From Bathynomus jamesi (Eukaryota; Arthropoda; Malacostraca; Isopoda; Cirolanidae), in assembly GCA_023014485.1 (NCBI GenBank), contig JAJOZX010009068.1:1-64000 (forward strand): 64,000 bases of DNA, written 5' to 3'. The position numbers and the translations under genes were made by a program. This document shows, in pieces, positions 1-10,007 of the stretch; within the stretch, counting starts at the first letter, position 1; each line of letters starts with the position of its first letter. The notes under the pieces were generated by a model. The model was not told the origin of the DNA and ran no database searches. It saw nothing but the letters and a program-made list of their open reading frames with translations.

Positions 1-410
1 AAATGTTTCCTTGCAAGTTTACTCAAGTATGGATAGATATTCTGCGTATTTTTCCACCAACTAATAGGATTGTCACATGCAGCCAGGCGTTTTTCTTGGT
101 GATAGCTCTCGATCATTTTTACTACATCTTTTGACATCGCGTAGGTCTCGTCATTGCTGCTTGACTCAAGAAACTGAGAGACAGATTCTGTGATAGATTT
201 GCTTGTTGAAGGTGTTGGTTCTGTCACTGAAACTTTTATTCTTTTGGTGGGTGGCGAAGCGACAGATTCAAGAGATTGAAGCTCTTCAAATGCTTTGCCA
301 AGTGATGATTTAACTCGTTCTAATGTACTAGGTGAAAATAACTTAGCTTTGTAACGTGGATCTAAGTAGGTTGCAAGAGAGTAACTTCATACAAGAACAG
401 CCTCTCGTCT
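1..410 (-). pseudogene. hAT transposase C-terminal fragment, broken
   Basis: Read leftward, the segment encodes the same hAT C-terminal region as the ORF at 8,757-9,344, with most residues shared. Near position 376 this copy has two bases fewer in a GA run than its relative, which shifts the reading frame. The conserved dimerisation motif lies beyond the left edge. It is a dead fragment of a transposase that in full form would bind the terminal repeats and cut and paste the element. Confidence 0.75.
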
Positions 411-613
411 TGTCGCTTGCATCACTTTTGCGCACAATGAACTAGTTCTATTAATATAGTAGAATTTGATAATTTCCGCTTATTAATGACATTTTATCTC
501 AACGGTCCACATCCGCACGACATCCGCAGTCCAAAGTGCGGATGCGGGTGCGGATGCGAGAAAAATGTGCGGATGTTCCGCGGATGCGGATGCGGATGTG
601 ACCTACATCACTA
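1..613 (-). mobile_element. hAT transposon, right-hand part, cut by window edge
   Basis: This segment is a near-copy of the complete hAT element at 8,270-9,509; position 1 here corresponds to about 8,907 there. The right terminus CTACATCACTA ends at 613 and runs into an (AT)n tract. The subterminal region (about 500-600) is built of tandem CGGATG-type hexamers, with more units than in the 8.3-kb copy. The left end lies outside the window, so the target duplication cannot be checked. Confidence 0.85.
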
Positions 614-631
614 ATATATATATATATATAT

Positions 632-671
<40 letters not shown>

Positions 672-1681
672 ACAGAAGAACCACCACCACATAAATATAC
701 ATTAATTTAATGGCTCTAAACGTTTCGAACACTTCGATTTCCACCTTTTGTAGCTAATACAAAAAAGGCAAAAGTTACGGTTAAAATTCAAATTAAAAAT
801 ACAGTTAAAAATTAAAAGTATTTACAAGTAAAGTTACCACTGTAACCAACCTGAGTGCTTGAATATTAAACTATAAATGAGAAACAATGAACAGAATATG
901 TCCAGACGAAAATGTTGGTTGGTTATACTGCATATAAGTGGAAGAAAAATGTTCATTGAGAGTTTGAGTTGGTTTATGTAGAGGGATTCCAATATTGTAA
1001 GATCGTTAGTCTGAGGTGAAGATGTTAGAATTCTAAAATTAACTAAAATAACAAGATGGGAATATTAATCAGAGTGGTTTCTAATGGATGAAAATTCCGG
1101 TTTTGATACTGGTCTACTGTATATGTTCTAAAAGAAACACCTCTGTGTTTGCAAACACTCTGTTCGAGATGTAGGAGACTTTTACCTACGTAGCTGGCAT
1201 TGCGTCCAGCACTAAGGAGGAGATAAACAGCAGAGGTTTTCAGATGCTTTGGGAGGGCTTCTTTGTGTTTTAGAATCGGCTATATGGAGGATGGGTAGAT
1301 ATAAACTGAAAATTACATTGGGGAGAGGCCGGGAAGAGGACAAAGTTTAGTAAAGATATCATTTTATAAGACTGTATTCCAATGTATGGCAATTTGGGGA
1401 CAGCTGTAGTAGGGGATTTTGAGCGATAAAGGTTTGTTAAAAAATCAGTGACGAGTTTGTTAAATATGAAAGTAGGGAAAAAATTACAATTAAAAAGATT
1501 CATTGGTATTGAACTTCCTTATGGAACAAAATCCGCAAAAGAGTTTAGATCTGATACTTAGAAGTTTACATTTAAAGGGCATAAGGTGAAAAAATTAGTT
1601 CTTTAAAGGGTACACATCATCTTTATAAAAAGTGAAGTGGAGAATGAATTCCTACGTGCACGGTGTTACTACTTTTTTAAA

Positions 1682-1717
<36 letters not shown>

Positions 1718-2406
1718 GTTAATACAAATGCAAGTTTAAATTATTTTATTAATATAAATATAAATTATTAAGTTCAGAAGCCAATCAACACTCCTCACCG
1801 CCGTCAACATACCTTATCCATTCAGATAACACCACGTCACGTCTTACCCCGCCCACAACCACGACCCAAAATCTCACGACCAAACACCCACAACTTCACA
1901 GCCCACTCAACTTAAATGCTTTTATAATTATTATTATTATTATTATTTCAGAAAAACTTAAGAGTTTAAAATAAAAAATACATATTATTTCATTTAAAAT
2001 AAAAGTTTATATTATTTAGAAATAAATGATAGAAGAACACAGCCTCCTTCGCCCGAATTTACAGTCAGAATGACAATTAAAGACAATAAAGCCACATAAA
2101 GCTTGTTTAACTGGATGAAATAGCTGAAAAAGCCGTCTTGGTTGCCCTAAAATGGTGTTGAGTTTGCAAAACTGGGGGTTTATTAATAATATAAATATAG
2201 TAAATTTTTTATATAAATAAATAACATAACGAAAATAGGCCATCATTTAAACTAGCTTCACATTGGGTCGACATTCTAACAAAAACAGCGCACAAGTTTA
2301 TAATTTGTAAGATCAGAACGAAACTGCGCATGCGTTAATGCCTATCAAACCACATGAGCTTTTTCACCATTGAGATGTGAGGAAACTGAATAGGCGATAT
2401 AAGCTC
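614..2406. other. AT-rich spacer with microsatellites, no gene seen
   Basis: The stretch holds an (AT)n/(GA)n compound microsatellite at about 614-667, a second (AT)n tract at about 1,683-1,713 and an (ATT)n run near 1,925-1,950. The C-rich patch at 1,790-1,910 followed by a motif reading acttaagagtttaaaat resembles, in reverse, the 13.49-13.8 kb region, so an old dispersed repeat may be present. Predicted ORFs here are low complexity or lack recognisable domains. Confidence 0.6.
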
Positions 2407-2845
2407 CAGGGTTGCCAACCCAGACTCACAAAATGTCGCTAAATTCGCTTCAAAAAGTAGCCAAAATATTGATAAAATTTCGAGTATAGTAGCTAAAATG
2501 GAGTAGACAAATCACTTCAAAAAGAAGCCAGAAAGTCGCCAGATGTGGAAATGTGGTTTGGTTTGGTTTGCTCATTGTATCAGTTACTCGGAGACACTAG
2601 CACCTGAGCCATTCCACTCGAAAACGTTGACTATATTTCTTGCTCATTGGTCCTTTTATGTAAAAAAAAATGCTATACTGATAGTCGCACAAACATAACT
2701 TATAAGGTAATATAACCCATAGGAATGGACGAGACTGGCAGCTCGACAAAAAGTAGCTAAAATTACGCTAAACGCTAAAAAATGTAGCCAAAACTCATCA
2801 AAAGTCGCTAAATTTAGCGACAAAATCGCTAAATTGGCAACTCTT
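2407..2845. mobile_element. Small non-autonomous DNA transposon with GTTGCC termini
   Basis: The left end reads CAGGGTTGCC and the right end, reverse-complemented, reads AAGAGTTGCC. Both subterminal regions are full of related short words (TAGCTAAA, TCGCTAAA) in opposite orientation. The CAGGG start resembles hAT-type termini. The flanks share GATATAA but at different offsets, so the target duplication is not clean. No protein is encoded. Confidence 0.45.
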
Positions 2846-3303
2846 GATATAACACCCATATTTTCACCCAATTACGCACCTATAAACACTGGCGCTAAAA
2901 AGAAAATAATGAAACTTAATCAATATACACTGCAGTAATTTTATCCTTTTCAATGGCCGTATTTAAAATATTACGTTGATTTAACCATAGAAATAATATA
3001 AAATAGTTGGAATATTTAACAAAGGAATTTTTAAATGTATTTAAATTGTTTTCTCAGTTTTATGGAATAGAAAAAAAGAATTAAGAATATCATTCCGAAC
3101 GAGAGATGAAAACCTGAAATCTCGAGTTTGGACGGGGAAAGAGAACGTGCAAAGAGCTCACTGGTCTACAGCCAAAATGCTTCGGAAATAAAAGTAGTCA
3201 ATCTTTACTAATTTTGGGTCACTGAAAATGATGCCTAAAATTGCCAATTGGCTCTATTTATAAAGATATCAGGCAACCCTGCACCCTACTAACTGGACTG
3301 CAT
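2846..3303. other. AT-rich spacer, nothing recognised
   Basis: I see no ORF with domain content, no RNA gene and no clear repeat boundary in this stretch. It separates two small inverted-repeat elements. Confidence 0.5.
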
Positions 3304-3692
3304 CTGTCGCGTAATATGTAACGCCCGTGACACATCGACGCATTGACTCTACTGCGCATGCGCGTAGTTATATTTTTTTATTTTAATAAATTAATGTAAA
3401 TACACACACATATATAAACACAATAATATGTAATTTTAAATTTATCTATTACATTATGTATTTGTAAATTATTTATTAAGAAATAGATTGGATCATTTTA
3501 ACATATTGCTTCCCATAATGTTTTTGATATTAATATAAATGGAATACTAACCTAACTTAGCCTTACCTAATTTAAAATTATTAAAATGCAATGTAATTAC
3601 ATTAATTTATTAAAATAAAAAATATAACTACGCGCATGCGCAGTAGAGTCAAGGCGTCGATGTGTCACAGGCGTCTACATATTACGCCACAG
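3304..3692. mobile_element. MITE with ~90-bp terminal inverted repeats
   Basis: The outer ~90 bp are inverted copies of each other. Both start CTGT, then one base that differs, then GCGTAATATGTA, and continue through the shared block CTACTGCGCATGCGCGTAGT and a matching AT-rich run. The 3-bp sequence CAT flanks both sides (3,301-3,303 and 3,693-3,695) as a possible target duplication. The 389-bp element has no coding capacity, which is typical of a miniature inverted-repeat element. The superfamily is not determined; a 3-bp duplication would suit a Harbinger-like origin. Confidence 0.7.
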
Positions 3693-3806
3693 CATCAGTT
3701 CATTCGCGGAAGTCATACAGTGCACCCTTGTCAAACTCTTTTTAGTGTTTGCTTTTGAAACTGAATTTTTTTCAGCCTAATTTGAACAAAGACGCCTCGT
3801 AATTGC

Positions 3807-4697
3807 GTGAACAGTGTAGATAACTTCTGTTATGTTTGTGGAGAATTGACTTTTGCATCACAGAAGCGTGCTATAACCGCCGTGATTAGGAAAGCCTATC
3901 ACCTTTATTTTGGCTGCAAGATTGGAGATCAGGACAAGAGCTGGGCCCCACACATATGCTGCAATACTTGTGCAACAAACCTTCGCCAGTGGTTGAATCG
4001 GAAAAGGAAATCTATACCTTTTGCAGTGCCAATGGTGTGGAGGGAACCAACAGATCATGTTAGCAATTGTTATTTCTGCATGGTGCCTCCAGTCAAGAAA
4101 GGTATTTGCAAGAAGAAAAAGTGGATTTTACAATATCCGAATATACCCTCTGCTATACGCCTGGTACCTCACGGCGAAGGACTACCCGTTCCTGAGCCCC
4201 CACACTCATTCTCCCTGGAATCAGAGGACGAGGAGAATGAAGGAACCTGCGAAACTTGTGAGCCTTCAACTTCACAAGACCCTGAATTTGTTTATAACTT
4301 GACATCTTCTAAACCGCACATGATAACTCAGAATGAATTAAACGACCTTATCAGAGATTTAGAACTGGCAAAGAGTAAGGCAGAGCTGTTGGGCTCCAGA
4401 TTGCAGCACTGGAATCTCCTCGCTGAAAATGTTAGAGTGTGTAAGTTTCGTGACCGTCAAAAAGATTTTGTCCCATTCTTCATCATGGAAGGTGACCTTG
4501 TAGCTTGCAACGACATCGATGGTCTGATGGCAGCTCTCAACATTATTCACAATCCTGATGAGTGGAGACTGTTCATTGATTCATCGAAGTTGAGTCTAAA
4601 AGCTGTTTTGTTGCATGTTGGCAACGTATTGCCATCAATTCCAGTTGGTCATGCAGTCCACATGAAGGAAACATATGACAAGATGAGAATGCAACTT
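3807..4697 (+). pseudogene. N-terminal half of unnamed Cys-rich DDE-like gene, broken copy
   Basis: This 297-codon stretch aligns over its whole length with the first ~300 residues of the intact 558-residue gene at 17,357-19,033. Shared features are a CxxC near the N-terminus (motif FCYVCG), a block around GDQDKSWAPH followed by CxxC, a third CxxC near residue 90, a low-complexity acidic linker, and the block RLFIDSSK with the first candidate catalytic aspartate. A TAG stop at 4,698 cuts the frame where the paralogue continues. The codon at 3,807 is GTG, so no ATG start is evident. The C-terminal half of the same gene reappears at 6,595-7,512. Confidence 0.75.
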
Positions 4698-5287
4698 TAG
4701 AACTGCATAAACTATGACAAACATCAGTGGCAGATTTGTGGTGACTGACAAGTTGTAGACAGATCTTCGACTGCAGTCGGAATACACAGAGTATAGAAAA
4801 TTTTCTAAATCACTTTAAAAGATGGACTATGATTTCAACTCACATGACTAGATACTGTGTATGATGGATTGGCCAATCAGATTAAATATATCTTTGTAAT
4901 ACGATACAGTTTTGCCGGCAAATACTAGTTCTGGCAAGAAAATAAAATTCATGTATGCTCGATATGCTTTAACAAACATAAATATGTAATGAGCAATATC
5001 ACGTATATAAATGTAATCGGTCGAATTCGACAAGACTCAAGGTCATAAGTAAGACATATATATAATCGAGACTAATTTAAATGTCTAATACACTCTTTAA
5101 ATAATGACTTTCTTGACGGAAATGACGGATAAATATATTAAAGATCCATTTCCGGAGGTATGGTGCAATCTGTTACTATAAATAGACCGGATGATGACTC
5201 ATAATAATGAAAAAATAACTATATACATAACGAGTGAACCGGATACAGTATTTAATTTATCCTCCACCAGTGCGATGTTGCTGGAGA

Positions 5288-5314
5288 GCGACAGGGTAAT
5301 ACTATGCCTGTCGC
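5288..5314 (+). other. Hairpin, 8-bp stem, in tandem unit A
   Basis: GCGACAGG at 5,288-5,295 pairs with CCTGTCGC at 5,307-5,314 across an 11-base loop. The matching position in unit B (6,308-6,336) also forms a stem, with one pair changed from G-C to T-A. Confidence 0.6.
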
Positions 5315-5372
5315 AGCAAGATTTTACCAATTTGCGTGGACACCTAAATAATGACCGTAGAGAACGGGATAA

Positions 5373-5417
5373 CGGGGAGGGGGGAAGGGGGGACGGGGGT
5401 ACGGGGGTACTGGGGAA
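5373..5417 (+). other. G-run cluster, possible quadruplex
   Basis: The stretch contains at least five runs of three to six G separated by one to four bases. It is sharply unlike the AT-rich surroundings. Quadruplex formation is an inference from spacing alone. Confidence 0.45.
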
Positions 5418-5574
5418 GATAGAAAATAAAAATAATAAATAAATATTATAAATAAATAAAATAATGCGATAAAAATAAATATTATAAATAAATATTTAAA
5501 AAAATATAAAAATAATACTGAGATAAGGAAGAGCGAAATCACATACTATTGTAGACAATCCTGATTTCGCTTAG

Positions 5575-6594
5575 CTGTTCATTGATTCATCGAAGTTGAG
5601 TCTAAAAGCTGTTTTGTTGCATGTTGGCAACGTATTGCCATCAATTCCAGTTGGTCATGCAGTCCACATGAAGGAAACATATGACAAGATGAGAATGCAA
5701 CTTAAGAACTGCATAAACTATGACAAACATCAGTGGCAGGTTTGTGGTGACTGACAAGTTGTAGACAGATCATGGACTAAAGTCGGGATACACAAAGTAT
5801 AGTACATTTTCTATATGAATTTGATAGTTGGGCTATGAATTGAACTCACTTGTAACTAGATACTGTTTATGATGGATTGGCCAATCAGATTAAATATATC
5901 TTCGTAGCATGATACAGTTTTGCCGGCATTTTCTCTAACTCTGGCGAGGCTCTAACACTGGCGAGACTCTAGCTCTGCGAGGCAGCCATGAGATGAATTT
6001 TTGCAGGGCAATATCACACTGATCAAATTTATTCGGTCGAATTCGACAAGACTGAAGGACATAACTAAGACTGATAGACGTAATGGAGACTGACGTACGA
6101 GACTCATATAATATACTGTACTCAATGATGTTCTTGACGGAAATGAGCCCCGGTGATATAAATGACTTACTGACGTCATCCGGTTGGGAATAAAAAAGAT
6201 TATGACGTGCCAGTAGTAAGGACACTGAATAATTTATTGCTCGTAAGACCGGAAATGGTGGCCGGAAATGGTGAGTTACGTACGGTGGAAAAAGTTGCTG
6301 TGACGCAGTCGACAGGGTAATACTAAGGCTGTCGACAAAAAATACTAAGCCTGGTGCATCCATTAGTAGTATGGGTGCAAAATATTATTTGCACGACGAT
6401 AGAGATGTGATATTAAATACGGTTAATTTGAAAAATAAACTAGAGAAAAAATGAAAAAAAAGGAGATAGCATATATTTTATATATATGAAAAGAAAAAAA
6501 AAATTAGTTAGGACATTATATACAAAAGACATATCTTACTTGCATGAGGAGAGGCAAATGACCATCTATTGTAGACAATCCTGATTTCGCTTAG
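5575..6594 (+). repeat. Tandem unit B (1,020 bp) splitting the broken gene
   Basis: This is a second version of unit A. It opens with the same ~220 bp of gene sequence, shares blocks such as gatggattggccaatcagat and ggtcgaattcgacaagact with unit A, and ends with the shared junction attgtagacaatcctgattt. The middle parts have diverged and contain different insertions. After it, a third copy of the gene block at 6,595 continues into the rest of the gene, so the structure is a tandem duplication within the gene and not a simple insertion. Confidence 0.7.
6308..6336 (+). other. Hairpin, 8-bp stem, in tandem unit B
   Basis: GTCGACAG at 6,308-6,315 pairs with CTGTCGAC at 6,329-6,336. It occupies the same place in its unit as the hairpin at 5,288-5,314 and keeps its pairing despite base changes. 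Confidence 0.6.
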
Positions 6595-7512
6595 CTGTTC
6601 ATTGATTCATCGAAGTTGAGTCTAAAAGCTGTTTTGTTGCATGTTGGCAACGTATTGCCATCAATTCCAGTTGGTCATGCAGTCCACATGAAGGAAACAT
6701 GTGACAAGATGAATTTGCAACTTAAGAACTGCATAAACTATGATAAACATCAGTGGCAGGTTTGTGGTGACTGACAAGTTGTAGACAGATCTTCGACTGC
6801 AGTCGGGCTACACTAAGTATTGCTGTTTTCTGTGTGAATGGGATAGTCGGGCTAGGACTTCTCATTACATCAAGAAGGATTGGCCACTCCGACACTCATT
6901 GGAACCTGGAACAAAAAATGTTCAGTATCCTCCACTTGTAGAATCGAGCAAGATTTTGTTACCACCCTTACACATCAAACTAGGTGTCATGAAAAATTTT
7001 GTTAAGGCTATGGATAAAACGGGGCAGCTTTTAAGTACCTCGGTGGTAAATTCCCAAAGCTCAGTGAAGTAAAAATCAAGGAGGGTGTATTTGTTGGTCC
7101 ACAGATCCGCGAGCTTCTTAGAGATGAGTTCGACCGTATCCTAGGTGGTGAGGAGAAGACAGCGTGGAATGCTTTCCGGTTAGTAGCAACCAATTTTCTC
7201 GGAAATACCAAAGCTGACAATTACAGGGAGCTGGTGGAAAACCTGCTGTTGTCCTATCAAAAAATGGGCTGCAATATGTCTTTAAAGATACATTTCCTCC
7301 ATTCGCACCTGGAATTTTTTCCGGCCAACTGCGGAGCAGTCAGCGATGAACATGATGAACGTTTCCACCAGGATATCTCAGCGATGGAGAAACGCTACCA
7401 GGGGAAATGGAGTCCATCATTGTTAGCAGACTACTGCTGGACAATAACAAGAGATGCTCCAGAAGTTGAATACAAGAAACAAGCAAAGAAGCGACGGGTT
7501 GAATCAATATAA
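6595..7512 (+). pseudogene. C-terminal half of unnamed DDE-like gene, broken copy
   Basis: After the third copy of the ~220-bp gene block, the sequence follows the intact paralogue from the CxxC/EWDSRA region to the end, with frame breaks near 6,770-6,800 and 7,015-7,030. The last 92 codons (7,234-7,509) are open and carry the conserved C-terminal block with GCNMSLK, the candidate third catalytic residue in the word DERFHQD, and the RYQGKW motif. The stop at 7,510 matches the family's usual end. With 3,807-4,697 this accounts for one gene copy disrupted by internal tandem duplication and point damage. Confidence 0.7.
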
Positions 7513-8261
7513 GTGACTGCATTATACAGGTATGTTACTAATATATGGTATACATATACGCAGCAAAATGTGTGACTGAAATTTTCTTGGAAACTGTAGC
7601 CAATCGACTTTTTTATGGTCATATTCGTTTTCAGCACCCCAAAATCCATAATAGGAAACACATTTTATCTCCGAAGCACAATTTTTTTCAAAATTTGTAG
7701 ACCAATGGAGTCAGTCGAAGCAGTCGAGTCTCCGAGATATTCGAGCAGTGAGGAGTTGAGGACAATCTATCAGTGATCTTGTGACGGACGAGTCGAAAGG
7801 ATATTTTATCGGTGCTCACTTGACATTTTTTTTTATTTTAACAGCTCGACCTAGACAGTCGGTAAATAGGATCTACTTTCAGTATGAACTTCGGCCAGTC
7901 ATTTTCATTATCCAATTCCATTCCCCCAAGGGCACGTGAAAAGGGATTTCCTTTTCAAGACCTTAGGCTTCTTCCTTTCTGTTCTAGGCCTACTTCATTC
8001 TCAAATAAGGCGTACTTCCCAATTATATTACTATATAATGTAAGTTTACTGTAATTATTTAACCTGTGAAACTTAAAGTTCAAAGTTATAAAACTTCTTA
8101 GTGTTTTATAAAAAAAGTCAAAGGTATATTTAAAAAAAATAATGGTAAACAATGTTAGCATACTTAGTTGAGGTTTGGGTACAAAGAAAAAATAACTGGT
8201 ACCACGCTACCATTCACTATAATGTCCTTATTTTGTAAAATTGGTTCACGCTACCATCTTC
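7513..8261. other. Spacer downstream of broken gene, nothing recognised
   Basis: No domain-bearing ORF, RNA gene or clean repeat terminus is visible. The words cacgctaccat occur twice near 8,195-8,255, flanking an AT-rich piece. The right boundary is the 8-bp duplication ATCTCTAT of the next transposon. Confidence 0.5.
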
Positions 8262-8269
8262 ATCTCTAT

Positions 8270-9509
8270 TAGTGATGTAGCGGATGTCATTTTTTTCACA
8301 TCCGCGGATGCGGATGCGGATGAGGATGTTTGATTTCAACATCCGCGGATGCGGATGTCTACATTTTGGTTATGTTTTAGGATATATTCGAGATTTGTTG
8401 TGTTTAACGTATATAATAAGTTATTATATAGAGAGAGCTGTAGCTATAATGTAGTATAATTGATTAATTGTACAATAATTGCTGTACTTTTCCCTGAACA
8501 TATAAAATAATAGCAAGCATCTAACTAATATAGAAATCAATTAGTGAATTCGTCTGCAAATAAATTCGTTATATTTTGTTGAGTTTCAGCCACAATTAGA
8601 AACCATAATTGTGTTACCCGACCTCTTTCCCCAACCTCCACCCTTATAGAAAGAGATCTTTAATTAGCTTGATAACTATTTATATTAAGTTTAAAGTTTT
8701 ATTAGGCATATTTATAAATGAGTAATTAAAATAAAGTAAACTAAGATGTTCATCTTTTAATATTCAAACTTAATTATAGGAAGGTTATGCTTAAGGAACA
8801 TTAATTTTTCTGCCTTTTCTGCTGCCAGTCTGTTTCTCTTTTCATCATATATTAATCCAGCACTGCAAAATAATCTCTCGCTTGGTACGCTTGTTGGAGG
8901 ACGTGCTAAATGTTTCCTTGCAAGTTTACTCAAGTATGGATAGATATTCTGCGTATTTTTCCACCAACTAATAGGATTGTCACATGCAGCCAGGCGTTTT
9001 TCTTGGTGATAGCTCTCGATCATTTTTACTACATCTTTTGACATCGCGTAGGTCTCGTCATCGCTGCTTGACTCAAGAAACTGAGAGAGAGATTCTGTGA
9101 TAGATTTGCTTGTTGAAGGTGTTGGTTCTGTCACTGAAATTTTTATTCTTTTGGTGGGTGGCGAAGCGACAGATTCAAGAGATTGAAGCTCTTCAACTGC
9201 TTTGCCAAGTGATGATTTAACTCGTTCTAATGTACTAGGTGAAAATAACTTAGCTTTGTAGCGTGGATCTAAGTAGGTTGCAAGAGAGAGTAACTTCATA
9301 CAAGAACAGCCTCTCGTCTTGTCGCTTGCATCACTTTTGCGCACAATGAACTAGTTCTATTATTATAGTAGAATTTGATAATTTCCGCTTATTAATGACG
9401 TTTTATCTCAACGGTCCACATCCGCACGACATCCGCAGTCCAAAGTGCGGATGCGGATGCGAGAAAATGTGCGGATGTTCCGCGGATGCGGATGTGACCT
9501 ACATCACTA
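8270..9509 (-). mobile_element. hAT transposon, complete ends, internally deleted
   Basis: Both ends carry the inverted terminus TAGTGATGTAG, and the element is flanked by the exact 8-bp duplication ATCTCTAT (8,262-8,269 and 9,510-9,517), the hallmark size for hAT insertions. The subterminal regions at both ends consist of tandem CGGATG-like hexamers, probably transposase-binding sites. At 1,240 bp it holds only the C-terminal end of a transposase, so it depends on a full element elsewhere. The perfect duplication indicates a relatively recent insertion. Confidence 0.9.
8757..9344 (-). CDS. hAT transposase C-terminal domain (truncated)
   Basis: The 195-codon ORF carries the C-terminal part of a hAT (Ac/ZBED-like) transposase. 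Residues ~22-35 (ATYLDPRYKAKLF) match the region after the last catalytic residue, and residues ~145-190 contain the dimerisation motif with YLSKLARKHL, SVPSERLFCSAG and NRL. Full transposases are about 600-700 residues, so the BED finger and DDE core are missing. The protein could at most dimerise with full transposase. It lies inside the hAT element whose ends are at 8,270 and 9,509. Confidence 0.85.
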   Translation of the reverse strand: MRKSDASDKTRGCSCMKLLSLATYLDPRYKAKLFSPSTLERVKSSLGKAVEELQSLESVASPPTKRIKISVTEPTPSTSKSITESLSQFLESSSDDETYAMSKDVVKMIESYHQEKRLAACDNPISWWKNTQNIYPYLSKLARKHLARPPTSVPSERLFCSAGLIYDEKRNRLAAEKAEKLMFLKHNLPIIKFEY

Positions 9510-9517
9510 ATCTCTAT

Positions 9518-9960
9518 TATAAACAATGTAATGCATCAAAAAAAATTTGTGAACTTAATTTGGGTGGCAATGCAGATCGATTGTAAAAATGTCCAAGTTC
9601 GTTCCTGAGAGTGATCGTCACAAACAACGTTGCCACCCACCCACGCACGAACGGAACAGCCACCACTGACATTCAGGGTTACCGTGGGAAGGGACCTCAA
9701 CCCAGGATAGAAACCCGCACCCAACAATGGCTGAAAAAGCCAGTCTAAGCACCGATTTCGCTGGGTAAACAGCCCATTGTAGAACTCATAGTCATCAAAA
9801 CAAAGCAAACTTAAACAGGTATTCACCAGCCAAGATAACTGATAAACACGTGTGTGTGTGTGTGTGTGCCACTCCAAATTCTGCACTTGCCGCCTAAATA
9901 TATGTACTCATTCATCCAAAGCGTCGCCCATATCTTGGAAAAAATACCCAAGTTCATTCA

Positions 9961-10004
<44 letters not shown>
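9518..10004. other. Spacer with (GT)n and (AT)n microsatellites
   Basis: The region includes a (GT)n tract at about 9,850-9,868 and a 43-bp (AT)n tract at 9,962-10,004. The GC-richer piece at 9,590-9,800 looks like an old dispersed repeat (its word ctgaaaaagcc recurs near 2,125) but I cannot assign it. Confidence 0.5.

Positions 10005-10007
<3 letters not shown>

Larger units (their letters stand above)
4569..5574 (+). repeat. Tandem unit A (1,006 bp) splitting the broken gene
   Basis: The unit starts inside the coding region at the word ctgttcattgattcatcg and runs to the next occurrence of that word. It begins with about 220 bp of the gene (the aspartate block onward, with stop codons). It continues into non-coding sequence with an inverted repeat at 5,288-5,314, a G-rich run at 5,373-5,417 and an AT-rich tail. 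The unit has moderate similarity to unit B at many points and strong similarity in the first ~220 bp and at its end. Confidence 0.7.

Noticed and set aside
499..744. 81-codon leftward ORF
   Set aside because: It is translated microsatellite and hAT subterminal repeats.
5191..5442. 83-codon ORF in tandem unit A
   Set aside because: It ends in a G-rich low-complexity run and is not preserved in unit B.
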